The notes below the pieces were generated by a model. That model was given only the letters and a program-made list of their open reading frames with translations, made no database searches and was not told the origin of the DNA. Below, piece after piece: positions 10,259-22,639 of a stretch of DNA of 64,000 nucleotides. The stretch's first letter is position 1. The number at the start of each line of letters is the position of its first letter. The position numbers were made by a program, and so were the translations under genes. The DNA is taken from the NCBI GenBank assembly GCA_028554755.1, contig JAPTOF010000006.1, forward strand, positions 18,909,001-18,973,000. The letters run 5' to 3'. This DNA comes from Cordia subcordata. Its lineage: Eukaryota > Streptophyta > Magnoliopsida > Boraginales > Cordiaceae.

Positions 10259-12089
10259 TATCGACTTTCTTCTTTCATTCCAACTAAGTTGAAAGCATTT
10301 TAAATTCTGCAAGTGGAGTTGAAAATTTTGAAGTTTACCATGGTTTGACAACAAGATGTAGTACGTGTGAAAGTACTTGATTTATGATAGGAAATTTAGT
10401 CTAAAATTTAAAACTAAGACATGGAAGTAATTTGAAAATTTACGGAAAGATTCCAAGTGTCTATGTGATTTCTAAGAAATTAAATAAACAATTGATTTGA
10501 TAAACTAAAATTAACTAAAATTAAAATTAAATTGAGACTAAAATTAATCAAAAATAAAAGTCAGAATTGAGATGTGAAGACTTCCAGGACATGTTTAGGG
10601 ATCTTATGTGAAATTTAAACTTTGGGTTGAACTTAGGATATCTTATTTCGATGTGAAATTAGACTACAAGCTTAATTAATTGGACATAGAAAATCAATTA
10701 ATTAATAAATCGGTCTTAGTTTAAACGTGTAACTCTATTGCTAAGTCTATTATCTAGTCGAAGTATAGATTTGTGTTAAAATTCTAGGACAATTTATTAA
10801 TTAACTATGTATGAAAAAATATGGTACAACCTATAGTTTTGCAATGAAATTCAAATAAATATTCATATTACTGAACAAAATAATTATATTAAACATCAAT
10901 TACAAGCATAATGAAATAATAGAAATAAAATAATAAAGAATATCAATCATAAAAATAAATCACATCGAAATAATTTGTCCAAGTTCAAGACCATAAAATC
11001 AAGATTATCATAATCCTACTTAAATAATAAATTATTCGAACATGTTTAACAAAAATAATCTAAAATTACAAGAAAAAGTGCCCCCATAAAAGTAGTCTAA
11101 ACTTGTTAAGAATTGTTTGGAATTTGATTCTGAACCCGTTGGTATTTTCAGCTCTCAGTTTGAACAAGATTTGAGGGGAAAAAAAACCAAAAAATAAAAA
11201 AAAAAACTAAAAATATACAACTGTGCTCTATTATTTTTCTTGGGTGTGCCGCTTAGCTTCTTTGCTTGCTTCTTTTTCATGTGTATGTAATTTTGACATA
11301 TATATCACATAAGGAAGATCTAAGGCCTTCTTATTTGTTGGAGGTGCACATAGGCCAAAAGTCATGGCCTAGTTAAGCTAACTTTTCAATTGGTTGAATG
11401 CTTTTTAATTCTTTTTTTTTAAATAATTCTTTTGGCCAAGAATGTTGTAATCTGTTTGGATAAAATTTTTGTATGATAAAAGAAAGTAGTTGATAAATTT
11501 GTTTTTTAGTTTTTTAATTTTTAATTTTTATAATTTTTTAATTTTAATTTTATTTTATTTTAAATTTTAAATTTTCAAAATTTTAAATATTTTAAATATT
11601 TTTAATTTTTAATTGTTTTACTTTTTAAATGTTAAAATTTTTAAAATTTAAAATATAAAATCTTATTTAAGTAATATGCTTAATCTTTAGTTATAAAGAA
11701 TATGTTGTAATTATTGTAATTAACAAAGAGTATAATATAAACCCGCAAATTGTACCTGTACTTTCACGTAGGTGATACTTTGCTTAAAAAAAAAAAAGAC
11801 TTGATTTGCTACATATCTAATTCTCACACACACAAACACACACTTACGCACATACACTTATGCACGTTGTTTGCTTGTTGACGTAGAAGAAGCCTCACTG
11901 GAGAAGAAGCATACCAGAAGGCTCCATGTGACGCGAGGAGTTGATTTGTGGCTGTCCCATGGTGAGAGGAGGTCGGGATTGCAGTTGGTGCAGAGCCGGT
12001 GTTGATTCGTCGATTAGAGTTATGTTGCTAGTTTGTCGTTGTGAGGGGAGTGATCTGCTGTCGACCATGCGTCAAGGGAAGGTTTGGAT
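10259..12089. other. AT-rich intergenic sequence
   Basis: No coding exon recognised. 11500-11660 is almost pure A/T built of repeated TTTTAATTTT-like words. A CA-rich microsatellite lies near 11825-11860. From about 11930 to 12089 the composition becomes GC-rich, and it continues as such beyond element A at 21401, so A landed in an older GC-rich segment I cannot identify. Confidence 0.4.
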
Positions 12090-13951
12090 TGTAGGATCGA
12101 TATTATTAAGTGTGATGTATCCTAGTCTAAATTTTCAAAAAATTCTACCAAAAAAACATGCTAGGAAAATAAAAAAATCACATAACACACACAAGAATAT
12201 GCATAACAACATATAGAATATAACTAGTACTTGCAAAAATATGTAAAGCTAACCTATTGAAGCGTGGGGCCTTTGATGAAGCTAAAATCGTCATGAGCTT
12301 TGTTCCCGTTCACGAACAAGGCCGCCAAATCCCTAGTCTTCTTTCCTATAATTAACGAGACTTATTTTGAGAGAATAGCCTCTTGTGTGGGAAAAAACAA
12401 AGTAATATGCTCTTTGAAAAACTAGAGCAAAAATCACACAATAAGTGTGTACTATGTGTTGTAGTATTTTCTTGCCAAAAAGAAAGAAATCAACTACAAA
12501 GTGGATTACATAAAAGGTGTAGGGTCTTGTCTATTTATAGAGAGAACCTTGACACCCAAAGTTGCTAATCTTTCAATGTGGGAGAAAATTTTCATGTACT
12601 ATTTCCTTTATGCAACTTGTTAACTTGTCTTGGAAGACTTGGGCAAGTTGTCCACTTGTTTTTGTAGTATTTTGCAAGTTGTCCACTTGTCTTGGAAGAC
12701 TTACGCCAAGCCCATTATCCAAGTCCAACACATAGTCCATAATCTATGTGGAGGCCCAAGCCCAATAGAAAATCATCCTAGCCCAATTAGGTTATCTTGG
12801 ACTCTAAAGAAGGCCCAAACCCAATTCCAAGCTTTGGCCCAAAAAAGCTACTTCCACAATATGGAATTTGCTCTTTCAAAATTATTCTCTCAAAGTCATT
12901 TCAACTGGGGAAGGGACCAAAAAGACACAATTAATCTTGGCTGCCAAAAATAATTAAAAACGTCCTTGCCCGATCTAGGCAACATAATAATTATTTTTAA
13001 CTTCGATCTATTCCACCATAAGATCAAAGTTGCACTCCAAGAATAATTGCTATTACCAAGAATCTTATCACAAAAGAATGTGAACTTTGTCTTTGACCTA
13101 CTAAATAACTGACTATAATGCCCCTTATGTATACCCACAGCTAAGACTAGTCCTTTGGCCTGTGTACTATCATCTCCTTAGCTGTATCTTTTCCGTTGGG
13201 TTTATTGTCCTATTGCCAACCATTCTTGGTCATGGAATCTATTAATCTCAGGAGTGACCCTCAAGCCATATGACCTATGCACCTATAAGGGTAGTATCAC
13301 TAGATCTAGATTCGGATGATAAATTTGGACAATCCCAAAGGGGGCACATAGATTCCATAATGCATATGCATGTTCCAATTATTTAGAACTTAGCACTTAA
13401 TGCACAAGGCTGTTGATCTAAATAAAGTAAGATCTCACCCATAGTGAATCAAAGTACTAAACCCTAACTTCATTAGTTCATTCACATATACTCAAGATTA
13501 AGAGCAATGATCATTTAGTAGTAGTGAGTATTTTGTTTTCTTTCTTTGATAGTACGTCTCTAGAAAACATACTCACAATGGTCTTGTCCAATATGTGACA
13601 CACGTACTATCGAGACAAATCCAAAAAGTCCACCATTGACCTATGCAAATCACCCTCAACGAGGAGACTTGCTCAATATAACCTTATCCCGGTAGAGTAC
13701 CCAACACTATGATTCGGTTACGGACTCAATTTATGACGTGACTAAATCTAGACTTGGACCTACTGTGCGTCCAGCCTCACTGCTCACCCAAGTCATTAGT
13801 TCAAGTCAAGGGGCCTTTACACATGCATCAATAAACATAACAGAGATAATATATAATAAACTGATAATGCCATATAACAAAAATGATTATACATTGTTTA
13901 GCATCCAAAATGTTATGTACAAGTGAGCTTTAGGGCATACTAATCCTAACA
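12090..13951 (-). repeat. Element A 3' LTR
   Basis: 1862 bp, from TGTAGGATCG to CCTAACA on the plus strand. Sense (minus) reading starts TGTTAGGATTAGTATGCCC, as in B, C and K. Compared with the 5' LTR it lacks about 46 bp near 12335 and one copy of a tandem unit near 12650. A TATTTATAGAGAG sequence near 12530 lies in a region conserved between copies, but its role as a TATA box is uncertain on this strand. Confidence 0.88.
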
Positions 13952-13965
13952 ATCTCCCACTTGCA
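13952..13965 (-). promoter_or_regulatory. Element A polypurine tract
   Basis: On the minus strand the bases next to the 3' LTR read GCAAGTGGGAGAT, the usual plus-strand primer site of copia elements. It lies directly between the pol stop codon and the LTR start. Confidence 0.8.
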
Positions 13966-16900
13966 CTAAAGATCACTTCTGCACAACCTAATACCCATGG
14001 ACTCTAAATGTGTGGTGAAAATTTTCTCTAGAAGAGTCTTTGTTAATGTGTCCGCCAGGTTTTCTGCTGAAGCTATCTTTTCGACTACTACATCTCCTCT
14101 TTGGATAAACTCATGGATCAAATGATATTTTCGTTCTAGGCTTTTTGCACTATGAAACAACACCGTTGTTGTTGCAATACAACATTATCGGTCTGTGAGC
14201 TGCCGGCACAACTTCTAGGTCTAAAAGGAACTTTCTTAGCCATACTACCTCTTTCACAGCCTCAGATGCTGCTACATACTCGGCCTCCATGGTAGAGTCA
14301 GCAATACAATTTTGCTTCACACTTCTCCATAAAATAGCTCCTCCTGATAGAGTAAAAACATATCCAGAAGTAGACTTCCTGGATTCTCTGTCGGACAGAA
14401 AATCCGAGTCTGTATAGGCTAGTGGCGTTAGATCATTTGCACGGTATTCCAACACATAATCCTTAGTTCCTTACAGGAATTTGAATATATGCTTAACCGC
14501 GACCCAATGTGCTGATCCATGGTTTGACTGATAACTACGAACCATACCAACAACAAAACATATATTTGGTCTAGTACATAACATGGCATATATGAGGCCT
14601 CCAACTGTCGAAGCATAAGGAATTCGCTTCATGCTCTCTATTTCCTCAAGTGTTTTAGAACATTGATCCCGAGATAGATAAACTCCATGTTTAGAAGGTA
14701 ATGAGGGCTTCTTAGAGTTTTGCATGTTAAACTTGACCAATATCTTCGCAATAAATGAAGCTTGAGATAGGGCTAGCCTTCTGTTCTTACGATCTCGCAT
14801 AAGCTTGATACCTAGAACATAACTAGCTTCTCCTAAATCCTTCATTTGAATTTGAGTAGAAAGCCAAACCTTGATGGATGATAATATCCTCACATCATTT
14901 CCAATTAGTAGGATATCATTCACATACAGAACCAAAAAAGCTATAGCATTTCCATTACGCCTCTTATATACGCAAGGTTCATCAATATTTTGATCAAAAC
15001 CATAAGATTTAATTGCCCGATCAAATTTGATGTTCCTTGCTTTAGATGCCTGCTTTAGTCCATAAATAGACTTTTTTAACTTAAAAACCAAATGTTCTTG
15101 GCCTTTAGCAACATATCCATCTGGTTGTGTCATATAAATGGTCTCGTCAAGCTTTCCATTAGGAAAAGCTGTCTTGACGTCCATTTTCCATATCTCGTAG
15201 TCATAATGACATGCGATGGCAAGAAGTATCCTAATGGATTTAAGTATGGCTACTGGTAAAAAAGTTTCCTCATAATCGATCCCTTTTTTCTAAGTATAAG
15301 CTTTTCCACCAACCTTGCTTTAAATGTTTCAACTTTTCCATCAACTCCTCTTTTCCTCTTGTAGACCCATTTGCACCCTATAGGTTTTACCCCTTCAGGT
15401 GCAACTACAAGATCCTAGACTTAGTTAGAATACATAGATTCTAACTCTGAATCCATTGCCTTATGCCATTGGTTGGCATCTATGTCAGAAACTGTTTCAT
15501 CATAACTTGTGGGATCCACCACTTGATTCTCTGAAGAAGTCTGAAAGGACTCTTCATAGTATCTATCAGGAGGCCTGGATATCCTCCCAGTACGATGATG
15601 CTCCGATATATTAGGTGTAATATGCTATTCTTTTCCATTCATAGTTACTATAGGTGTTACTGGAGATTCTTGTGAAATCTCATCTAGAACAACTTCAGGA
15701 TCTGGTGTCTTCTAGACCGTTTCATCATTCTCTAAGTATCTAGCATGGCTGCTTATAAACACCTTTTGCTTCTTAGGATTATAAAAGATCCCACCTCTGG
15801 TTCCCTTAGGATATCCAATGAAATAGCATAACTTGGATCTTGGTTCCAATTTTGAAGCATTACTATTAAGTACATAAGCTTGACAACCCCAAATGTGGAG
15901 ATGATTTAGACTAGGCTTACGCCCAGTCCATATTTCTTGAGGTGTCCTAGGTACTGATTTAGATGGTACCAAGTTTAAGACGTATGCTGTTGTTTCAAGG
16001 GCATAACCCCAAAAGGATAAGGTAATGATGCATGACTCATCATTGACCTAACCATATTTAATAGGGTACGATTTCTTCTCTCTGCTATACCATTTTGTTG
16101 AGGAGTCCCTAGTGCAGTCAATTGAGATACTATCCCTTCTTGTGGAAGATAGTCTTTGAACTTACCCAAGAGGTATTTGCCACCTCGATCAAACTAAAGG
16201 GCTTTGATATGTTTATCTAATTTTCGCTCTGCCTCAGCTTTGAACTCTTTGAATTTCTCAAAGGATTCAGACTTGTGTCGCATCAGATATACATATCCAT
16301 ACCTAGAGTAATCATCAGTAAAGTAATGAAATACTCATAACCTCCTCGTGATGGTTTGCTCATAGGACCACACACATCAGTGTGAAGAAATTCCAATACT
16401 TCTTTGGCCCTTTCTCCTTTAGAAGAAAATGACCGTTTAGTCATCTTCCTTTGAGACAAGATTCACACTGAGGTAGATCTTCGAGATCTAATGAGCTAAG
16501 ATGCCCATCCTTGACTAATCTCCGAATTCGCTTTAGACTAATATGTCCTAAGTGTAGGTGCCAAAGATAAGTATCATTGGTCGAAGAGACCTTCCTTTTC
16601 TGGGAATTAGTTTGTTCTATATTATGCAGTGAGTTTGTAATAAGTTTTATGTAGAACAAGTTATCATGCATGCTATCGGAACAAATAATATTTCTATCTC
16701 TACTGATATCAACACTAGAATGAAAATTAATGCAAAAACTATCTAATATTAATTGCAAAACAGAAATAAGGTTTTTACATACATCCGGAACATAATAAAC
16801 GTTGTTAAAAAATATCTTCCTATTACATGGAAAATTTAAGCACATTCCTCCCACTGCAGCAGCCCATACTTTTGCTCCATTACCCAACCTCAGAGCAAAC

Positions 16901-17862
16901 TCCCCTTTAGCTAGTTCCTTCATTTCCTGAAACCAATGCAAAGAATTGCAAATATGGTTAGTGGCTCCAGAGTCTACAATCCAAGAATCAGTAGAATCAA
17001 CCACCAAGCAGGTTTCAATGTAGAACAAAAGAGGTGTACCTATCTGGCCTCGTGCCAAGTACTTTGGGCAATCCTTTTTCCAGTGTCCTTTTAGACCACA
17101 TTTAAAGCATTTGCCCTTGGACTTTTTACCTGTTAACTGCCTGGGCTGTTCACCATTTCTCTTCTTTTTCCTTTGACCATGTTTTTGCCTCCCTTTTCCT
17201 TTGAACTTTCTTCCTTTTGGGTTAAGTCCAGAAGTGGATGTTTCAACCATATTTATGTGGCCTTTATTTTTCATTATGGCTTCTGCAGCTAGGAGCTCTT
17301 TCATTAATTCTGTCATATCCATGTTCATCTTGCTCATATTATAATTAAGCTTGAACTGGGTATAGGATAACGATAGAGTCTCCAAAATCATGTCTACCTT
17401 TGAATGTTCATCTATGTTTACTCTTAGGATCTCAGCAGTATTGAAGTAATCTATCATTTTGAGCATATGCTCCCTGACAGATGCTCCTTCTGCCATCCTC
17501 TGATTCATAATTTCTTTAAGAGCACCTTGCCTTGCGGGCCTGCTTTTATCAGCAAACATACGAGACAGTGAAGTCATGATTTCTTTTGCAATTTCCATAT
17601 GATGATGCTTACTCTGCAAAATATCTGGCATAGAAGCCATCATATAACACTTGGCCATACTATTGGCTTTCTGCCATTTTGCCTCAGCATCTTTCTAGGC
17701 TTCAGAAGAGTTATCCCTCACAACAGGACAAGGAGTTGTTAGGACATACTTGTACTCTTCTGCGGTGAGTACTATGTCCAAGTTTTGTTCCCAGTCTACA
17801 AAATTCAGTCCCATGAGCTTGTGCTCTTTGAGAATTGTAGCTAGTGCACTGAACGAAGACAT
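13966..17862 (-). pseudogene. Element A gag-pol polyprotein, broken
   Basis: ATG at 17862, TAG stop at 13966. Domains in order: gag; zinc knuckle (CX2CX4HX4C, CFKCGLKGHWKKDC, near 17109-17068); protease with DSGATNH (near 16974); GAG-pre-integrase with LWHLHLGH; integrase (about 16440-15700) with PQQNGIAERR; RT (15184-14471); RNase H (14455-14150) and a KYHLIHEF tail. Breaks seen: a TAG in gag at 17697-17695 (element B has a glutamine codon there), frame breaks between 16440 and 15184, and further shifts in RNase H. The RT box reads YVND where active copies have YVDD. Function when intact: capsid, processing, reverse transcription and integration. Confidence 0.9.
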
Positions 17863-19445
17863 TTTACTAGATACGACAATCTAATCATAATTAATTTATG
17901 AGTATAGAATTGATGCATGTATAATATGTATGCTATCTTTGGAAATAAAACATACAAGTACTTTTTACATCATTTGTCTTTCAGTAGATCAACCCTTAAA
18001 CTACTTGATGTAACAGTGTCTCAACGTCCTCACAAGAACTCCAATGATGGGATGGTCGAACTTATGAATGTTAAGTTAAGCGCCATTGCTTATTTGAATT
18101 AACTATTATCCAGATATGATCCAATTGAATTATTCAATCACTGTTTTGTTTGAATTCTTAAATCTGGTAACAAACTCTATCGATAGGATAGCCGAACCTA
18201 CCATTTAAGTTGAGTGTGGACCTATTCTTAATGTTTATTCCCCAAAACATTCTTGATTTAAGCCCTCCGATGGGGTAGTGACTTTAATCAATGTTGCATA
18301 AGGCGTTCTTTAGTGAAGAACTCCACCGATGGGATGGCCGAACTTACTAACACCTTTTTGAAAAAACATTTTATGTTTCGCCTTATTAAATCTAGATAAA
18401 GTGTCATTTTCTAATGGGAAAGTTAATGACATTTACCATTAACATGAATTGGATATGGAAAGCCATGGAGTTTTTCCAGTCCCCTCTCCCACTCAATATT
18501 TAACATAAGGGTTTTCTCTGTTTTTGGTATTCTTACTTTTGTTTTAGATCTAAACATGCTTTGGATTTGTGAAACCCTTTGGTTTTTGTGAATTCTTTTT
18601 GTGTTGCTAAAACATTGCAATACCATAGTAGATTACTTACCTAATTCTGGGTGCATAGTCCCTTAGGTAGATATATATTTGTAAATCTCAAGTTAAGTTT
18701 TTTTAATGTTGTCATGAGATTTCATGGCATCTTTAGACATAGCTGCTTACAATTATCTTGTCTAAGCCATTCTCATAAACTTAACTATTTTTGAGAATCA
18801 ACTCATAGGTATGACTGATTTTTATAAACCCTAATGAGTGGACATATTTCTAGGTGGCAATCATGCTAATGCAAATATGTTAAAACATATATCAATGCAT
18901 TATAAACATCCACCAAAATACGTGAGAATCCCTCTCTGATGGCTCCCTGTAGTCTTTAATAAAACAGCACGCTTAGTAGCTTTTTTTGCCTCAGCTGGTC
19001 GACCGCTAATAGGATCCGGTTGACCGACAAATTTACCCGATAGAGTGTTCCCCCATGCTGTTTTCTTGTTTTTTCTCTTTGGTCTTTAAAGATTACAACA
19101 ATATACTTTGCTATTGCTAATACAAGCTTCATAAAGAAACATTACAAGGATATCAAAACATCCTATGCTTCTTTTAAATAAATTATAAGCAATAACCGTA
19201 GATATTTATACATGAAATCACTTATGGCCAAGCTTTGTTGACCGTACACGAAAATCTATCATGCATACATACAAACCATCAAGGGAATTTTATATTACCT
19301 GCACATACAAGCATAAAACCACAAGCATATGCAACACAAGATTTCTTAATCTTGCAACTCACAAGATAACTAACATATTTATGCAAATACAATATTCTTG
19401 CATAGTTTAAGCATGTTGTGTGTGAGCCTAAGCTCTGATACCAAT
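17863..19445 (-). other. Element A leader with tRNA primer binding site
   Basis: About 1.6 kb of non-coding sequence between 5' LTR and gag. TGGTATCAGAGC (19443-19432, minus strand) lies two bases from the LTR and matches the 3' end of initiator-Met tRNA, the standard primer of copia reverse transcription. The leader contains several copies of a GATGGGATGGCCGAAC-like phrase (about 18045, 18190, 18325), also seen in B, and a CTGGTCGACCG motif near 18998. Confidence 0.8.
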
Positions 19446-21400
19446 TGTTGGATCGATATTATTAAGTGTGATGTATCCTAGCCCATATTTTCAAAAAATT
19501 CTACCAAGAAAACATGCTAGGAAAATAAAAAACCACATAACACACACAAGAACATGCTTAATAACATATAGAATATAACTAGTACTTGCAAAAATATGTA
19601 AAGCTAACCTCTTGAAGCGTGGGGCCTTTGATGAAGCTAAAATCGTCACGAGCTTTGTTCCCGTTCACGAACAAGGCGGCCAAAAATTTTACTATAAGGG
19701 TGTTGCAATAGGCAACTCCCTAGTCTTCTTTCCTATGATTAAAGAGACTTATCTTGAGATAATAGCCTCTTGTGTGGGAAAAAGCAAAGTAATATGCTCT
19801 TGAAAAACTAGAGCAAAAATCATACAATAAGTGTGTATTATGTGTTGTAGTATTTTCTTGCCAAAAAGGAAGAAATCAACTACAAAGTGGATTACATAAA
19901 AGGTGTAGGTTCTTGTCTATTTATAGAGAGAACCTTGGCACCCAAAGTTGCTAATCTTTCAATGTGGGAGAAAATTTCCATGTAGTATTTCCTTTATGCA
20001 ACTTGTTAACTTGTCTTGGAAGACTTGGGCAAGTGGTCTACTTGTTTTTGTAGTATTTTGCAAGTTGTCCACTTGTCTTGGAAGACTTAGGCAAGTTGTC
20101 CACTTGTTTTTGTAGTATTTTGCAAGTTGTCCACTTGTCTTGGAAGACTTAGGCCAAGCCCATTATCCAAGTCCAACACATAGTCTATAATCCATGCAGA
20201 GGCCCAAGCACAATAGGAAACCATCCTCGCCCAATTAGGTTATCTCGGACTCTAAAGAAGGCCCAAACCCAATTCCCAGCTTTGGCCCAAAAAGGCTACT
20301 TCCACAATATGGAATTTGCTCTTTCAAAATTACTCTCTCAAAGTCATTTCAACTAGGGAAGGACCAAGAAGACACAATTAACCTTGGCTTCCAAAAATAA
20401 TTGAAAATGTCCTTGCTTGATCTAGGCGACATAATAATTATTTTTAACTCCGATCTATTCCACCATAAGATCAAAGTTGCACTCCAAGAATAATTGCTAT
20501 TACCCAAAATCTTATCACAAAAGAATGTGAACTTTGTCTTTGACCTACTAAATAACTGACTATAATGCCTCTCTATGTATACCCATAGCTAAGACCGGTC
20601 CTTTGGCCTGTGTACTATCATCTACTTAGCTGTATCTTTTCTGTTGGGTTTCTTGTCCTATTGCCAACCTTCCTTGGTCATGGAATCTCTTGATCTCGAG
20701 AGTGACCCTTAAGCTATATGACCGATACACCTATAAGGGTAGTATCACTAGACCTAGATTCGGATGATAAATTTGGACAATCCCAAAAGGGGCACATAGA
20801 TTCCATATTGCATATGCATGGTCCAATTATTTAGAACTTAGCACTCAACGTATAAGACTGTTGATCTAAAAAAAGTAAGATCTCACCTACAGTGAATCAA
20901 AGTACTAAACCCTAACTTCATTAGTTCATCCACATATACTCAAGATTAAGAGCAATGATCATTTAGTAGCAGTGAGTATCTTGTTTTCTTTCTTTGATAG
21001 TACGTCTCTAGAAAATATACTCACAATGGTCCTGTCCAATACGTGACACACGTACTATCGAGACAAATTCAAAAAGTCCGCCAATGACCTAGGCATATCA
21101 CCCTCAACGAGGAGACTTGCTGAATATAACTTTATCCCGGTAGAGTGCCCAACACTACGATTCAGTTACGAAGTCAATTTACGACGTGGCTAAATCTAGA
21201 CTTGGACGTACTGTGTGTCCAGCCTCACTGCACACCTAGGTCATTAGTTCAAGTCAAGGGGCCTTTACACATGCATCAATAAAACATAACAGAGATAATA
21301 TATATGAAACTCATAATGTCATATAACAAAAATGATTATACATTGTTTAGCATCCAAAATGTCATGTACAAGTGAGCTTTAGGGCATACTAATCCTAATA
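19446..21400 (-). repeat. Element A 5' LTR
   Basis: 1955 bp, TGTTGGATCG...CCTAATA on the plus strand. It is colinear with the left LTR but keeps a 46-bp piece near 19685 and an additional copy of a roughly 62-bp tandem unit near 20050-20140 (built on CAAGTTGTCCACTTGT). The terminal CCTAACA has become CCTAATA. Confidence 0.88.
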
Positions 21401-22639
21401 AGGATCACCACCGATAAGTGGAGGGAAGTTCGTGATGTGGGGGTTGAACGATAAGGTAGTGTCGACACCTTATTGGAGTTTTAAATAGTGTCGATGAGTG
21501 TCCACAGCGTGAAGAAGCTTTTGCGGTTAGTGATGAGTTGTCTGGTAGCTTGAGGAGAGAGATAACAGCGGGTCGATGAACAAATATATGTTTTTGTGTT
21601 TGTTGTGTGGAGTGGTGGACAACAATAGAGAGTGGTGATCAAACAAACGTAAAGTTGTAACAAACATTTGTTTTCATGTGTGAGAGTAGTGAATAAAAAA
21701 ACGTGTTGCATTTGTGTGTGTCTGTGCACGTGTGTTTGGTAAACAAATATATATGGAGTGGTGAACAAATATTTAGTGTATCAAACATAATGAACAAATA
21801 AATGCAAGATGGTGAACAAACATATGTGAGGTGAGCATTATAAAAACCAAAAATTGAGTTTGACCATTGTAAAAAAAAAAAAAAAGGTAAAAAATCGTAC
21901 TAGCAACGGCTACTTCCTAGTTAAAATTTTCGAAAACTGAAGCTTCTAGGTGGACTTTCCTTCGCATTGTATGTCGGCAAAGTTTAGATCATGTCTGGTA
22001 CCTCGACAAAGGCAAAACATAGGCAATTTGAAAACCTCCCAACAAGGGGGTGGGGGTTAAAAACTCATGCCGTACCCTGACAAAGCTAGCCTAGAAGTAC
22101 TCAAAATTTGTTTTTTAGAATATCATGATCTATCACCTCAAAGACGAGTCTAAAAGCCTTTTTTCAATACAATCATTTTGAAAAGCATGAAAACATTTAG
22201 AAAACAAGTTTGGGCAGATAATATCTCAATCTTAAGCTATAAAGAGAAATAAAAGACAAAGAGCAAGGCAACTTTATAAATAAAAATTCTACAATCGCTC
22301 ACCTGATGTCTTTCGTCTTCTTCCTTATGTCACCACACCACTTGATATATGTAATTTTCAATGCTTATAGTGGTAGATGATCTTCTCCAAGGCATAGGCT
22401 TAGCATAATTGCTCGGGAACTCAAACAATTCACTAGTAACAATAGAAACACACCTGAGTTCACAAAGCAATCATTGTCCTTTTGACTCATATGCCATTCA
22501 TCCATAACTCATAATATATCATCATTCATCATCACAAGTCTATTATAATCATTCAATGTGAGCATAGTATATGTGATCACATATTCAACAAATAATTTGG
22601 TTTTCATCATTAAAACATAAGCATCATTGATATAAACTC
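21401..22639. other. Unassigned sequence right of element A
   Basis: 21401-21480 continues the GC-rich segment seen left of element A. The rest is non-coding; a poly(A) tract lies near 21870. Minus-strand frame 21768-21481 has no recognisable domain. No gene or complete element recognised. Confidence 0.35.

Larger units (their letters stand above)
12090..21400 (-). mobile_element. Copia element A, both LTRs, internally degenerate
   Basis: A 9.3-kb Ty1/copia retrotransposon on the minus strand with 3' LTR (12090-13951), PPT, broken gag-pol (13966-17862), leader, PBS and 5' LTR (19446-21400). Flanks are TGGAT before 12090 and AGGAT after 21400, a 5-bp TSD with one change. LTR ends are TG...CCTAACA on the left and CCTAATA on the right. 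The two LTRs differ by indels of about 50 and 60 bp plus many substitutions, so insertion is not recent. Confidence 0.9.

Noticed and set aside
12630..12953. Plus-strand open frame in the element A LTR, also at 26903-27088
   Set aside because: Antisense reading of the non-coding LTR; no domain.
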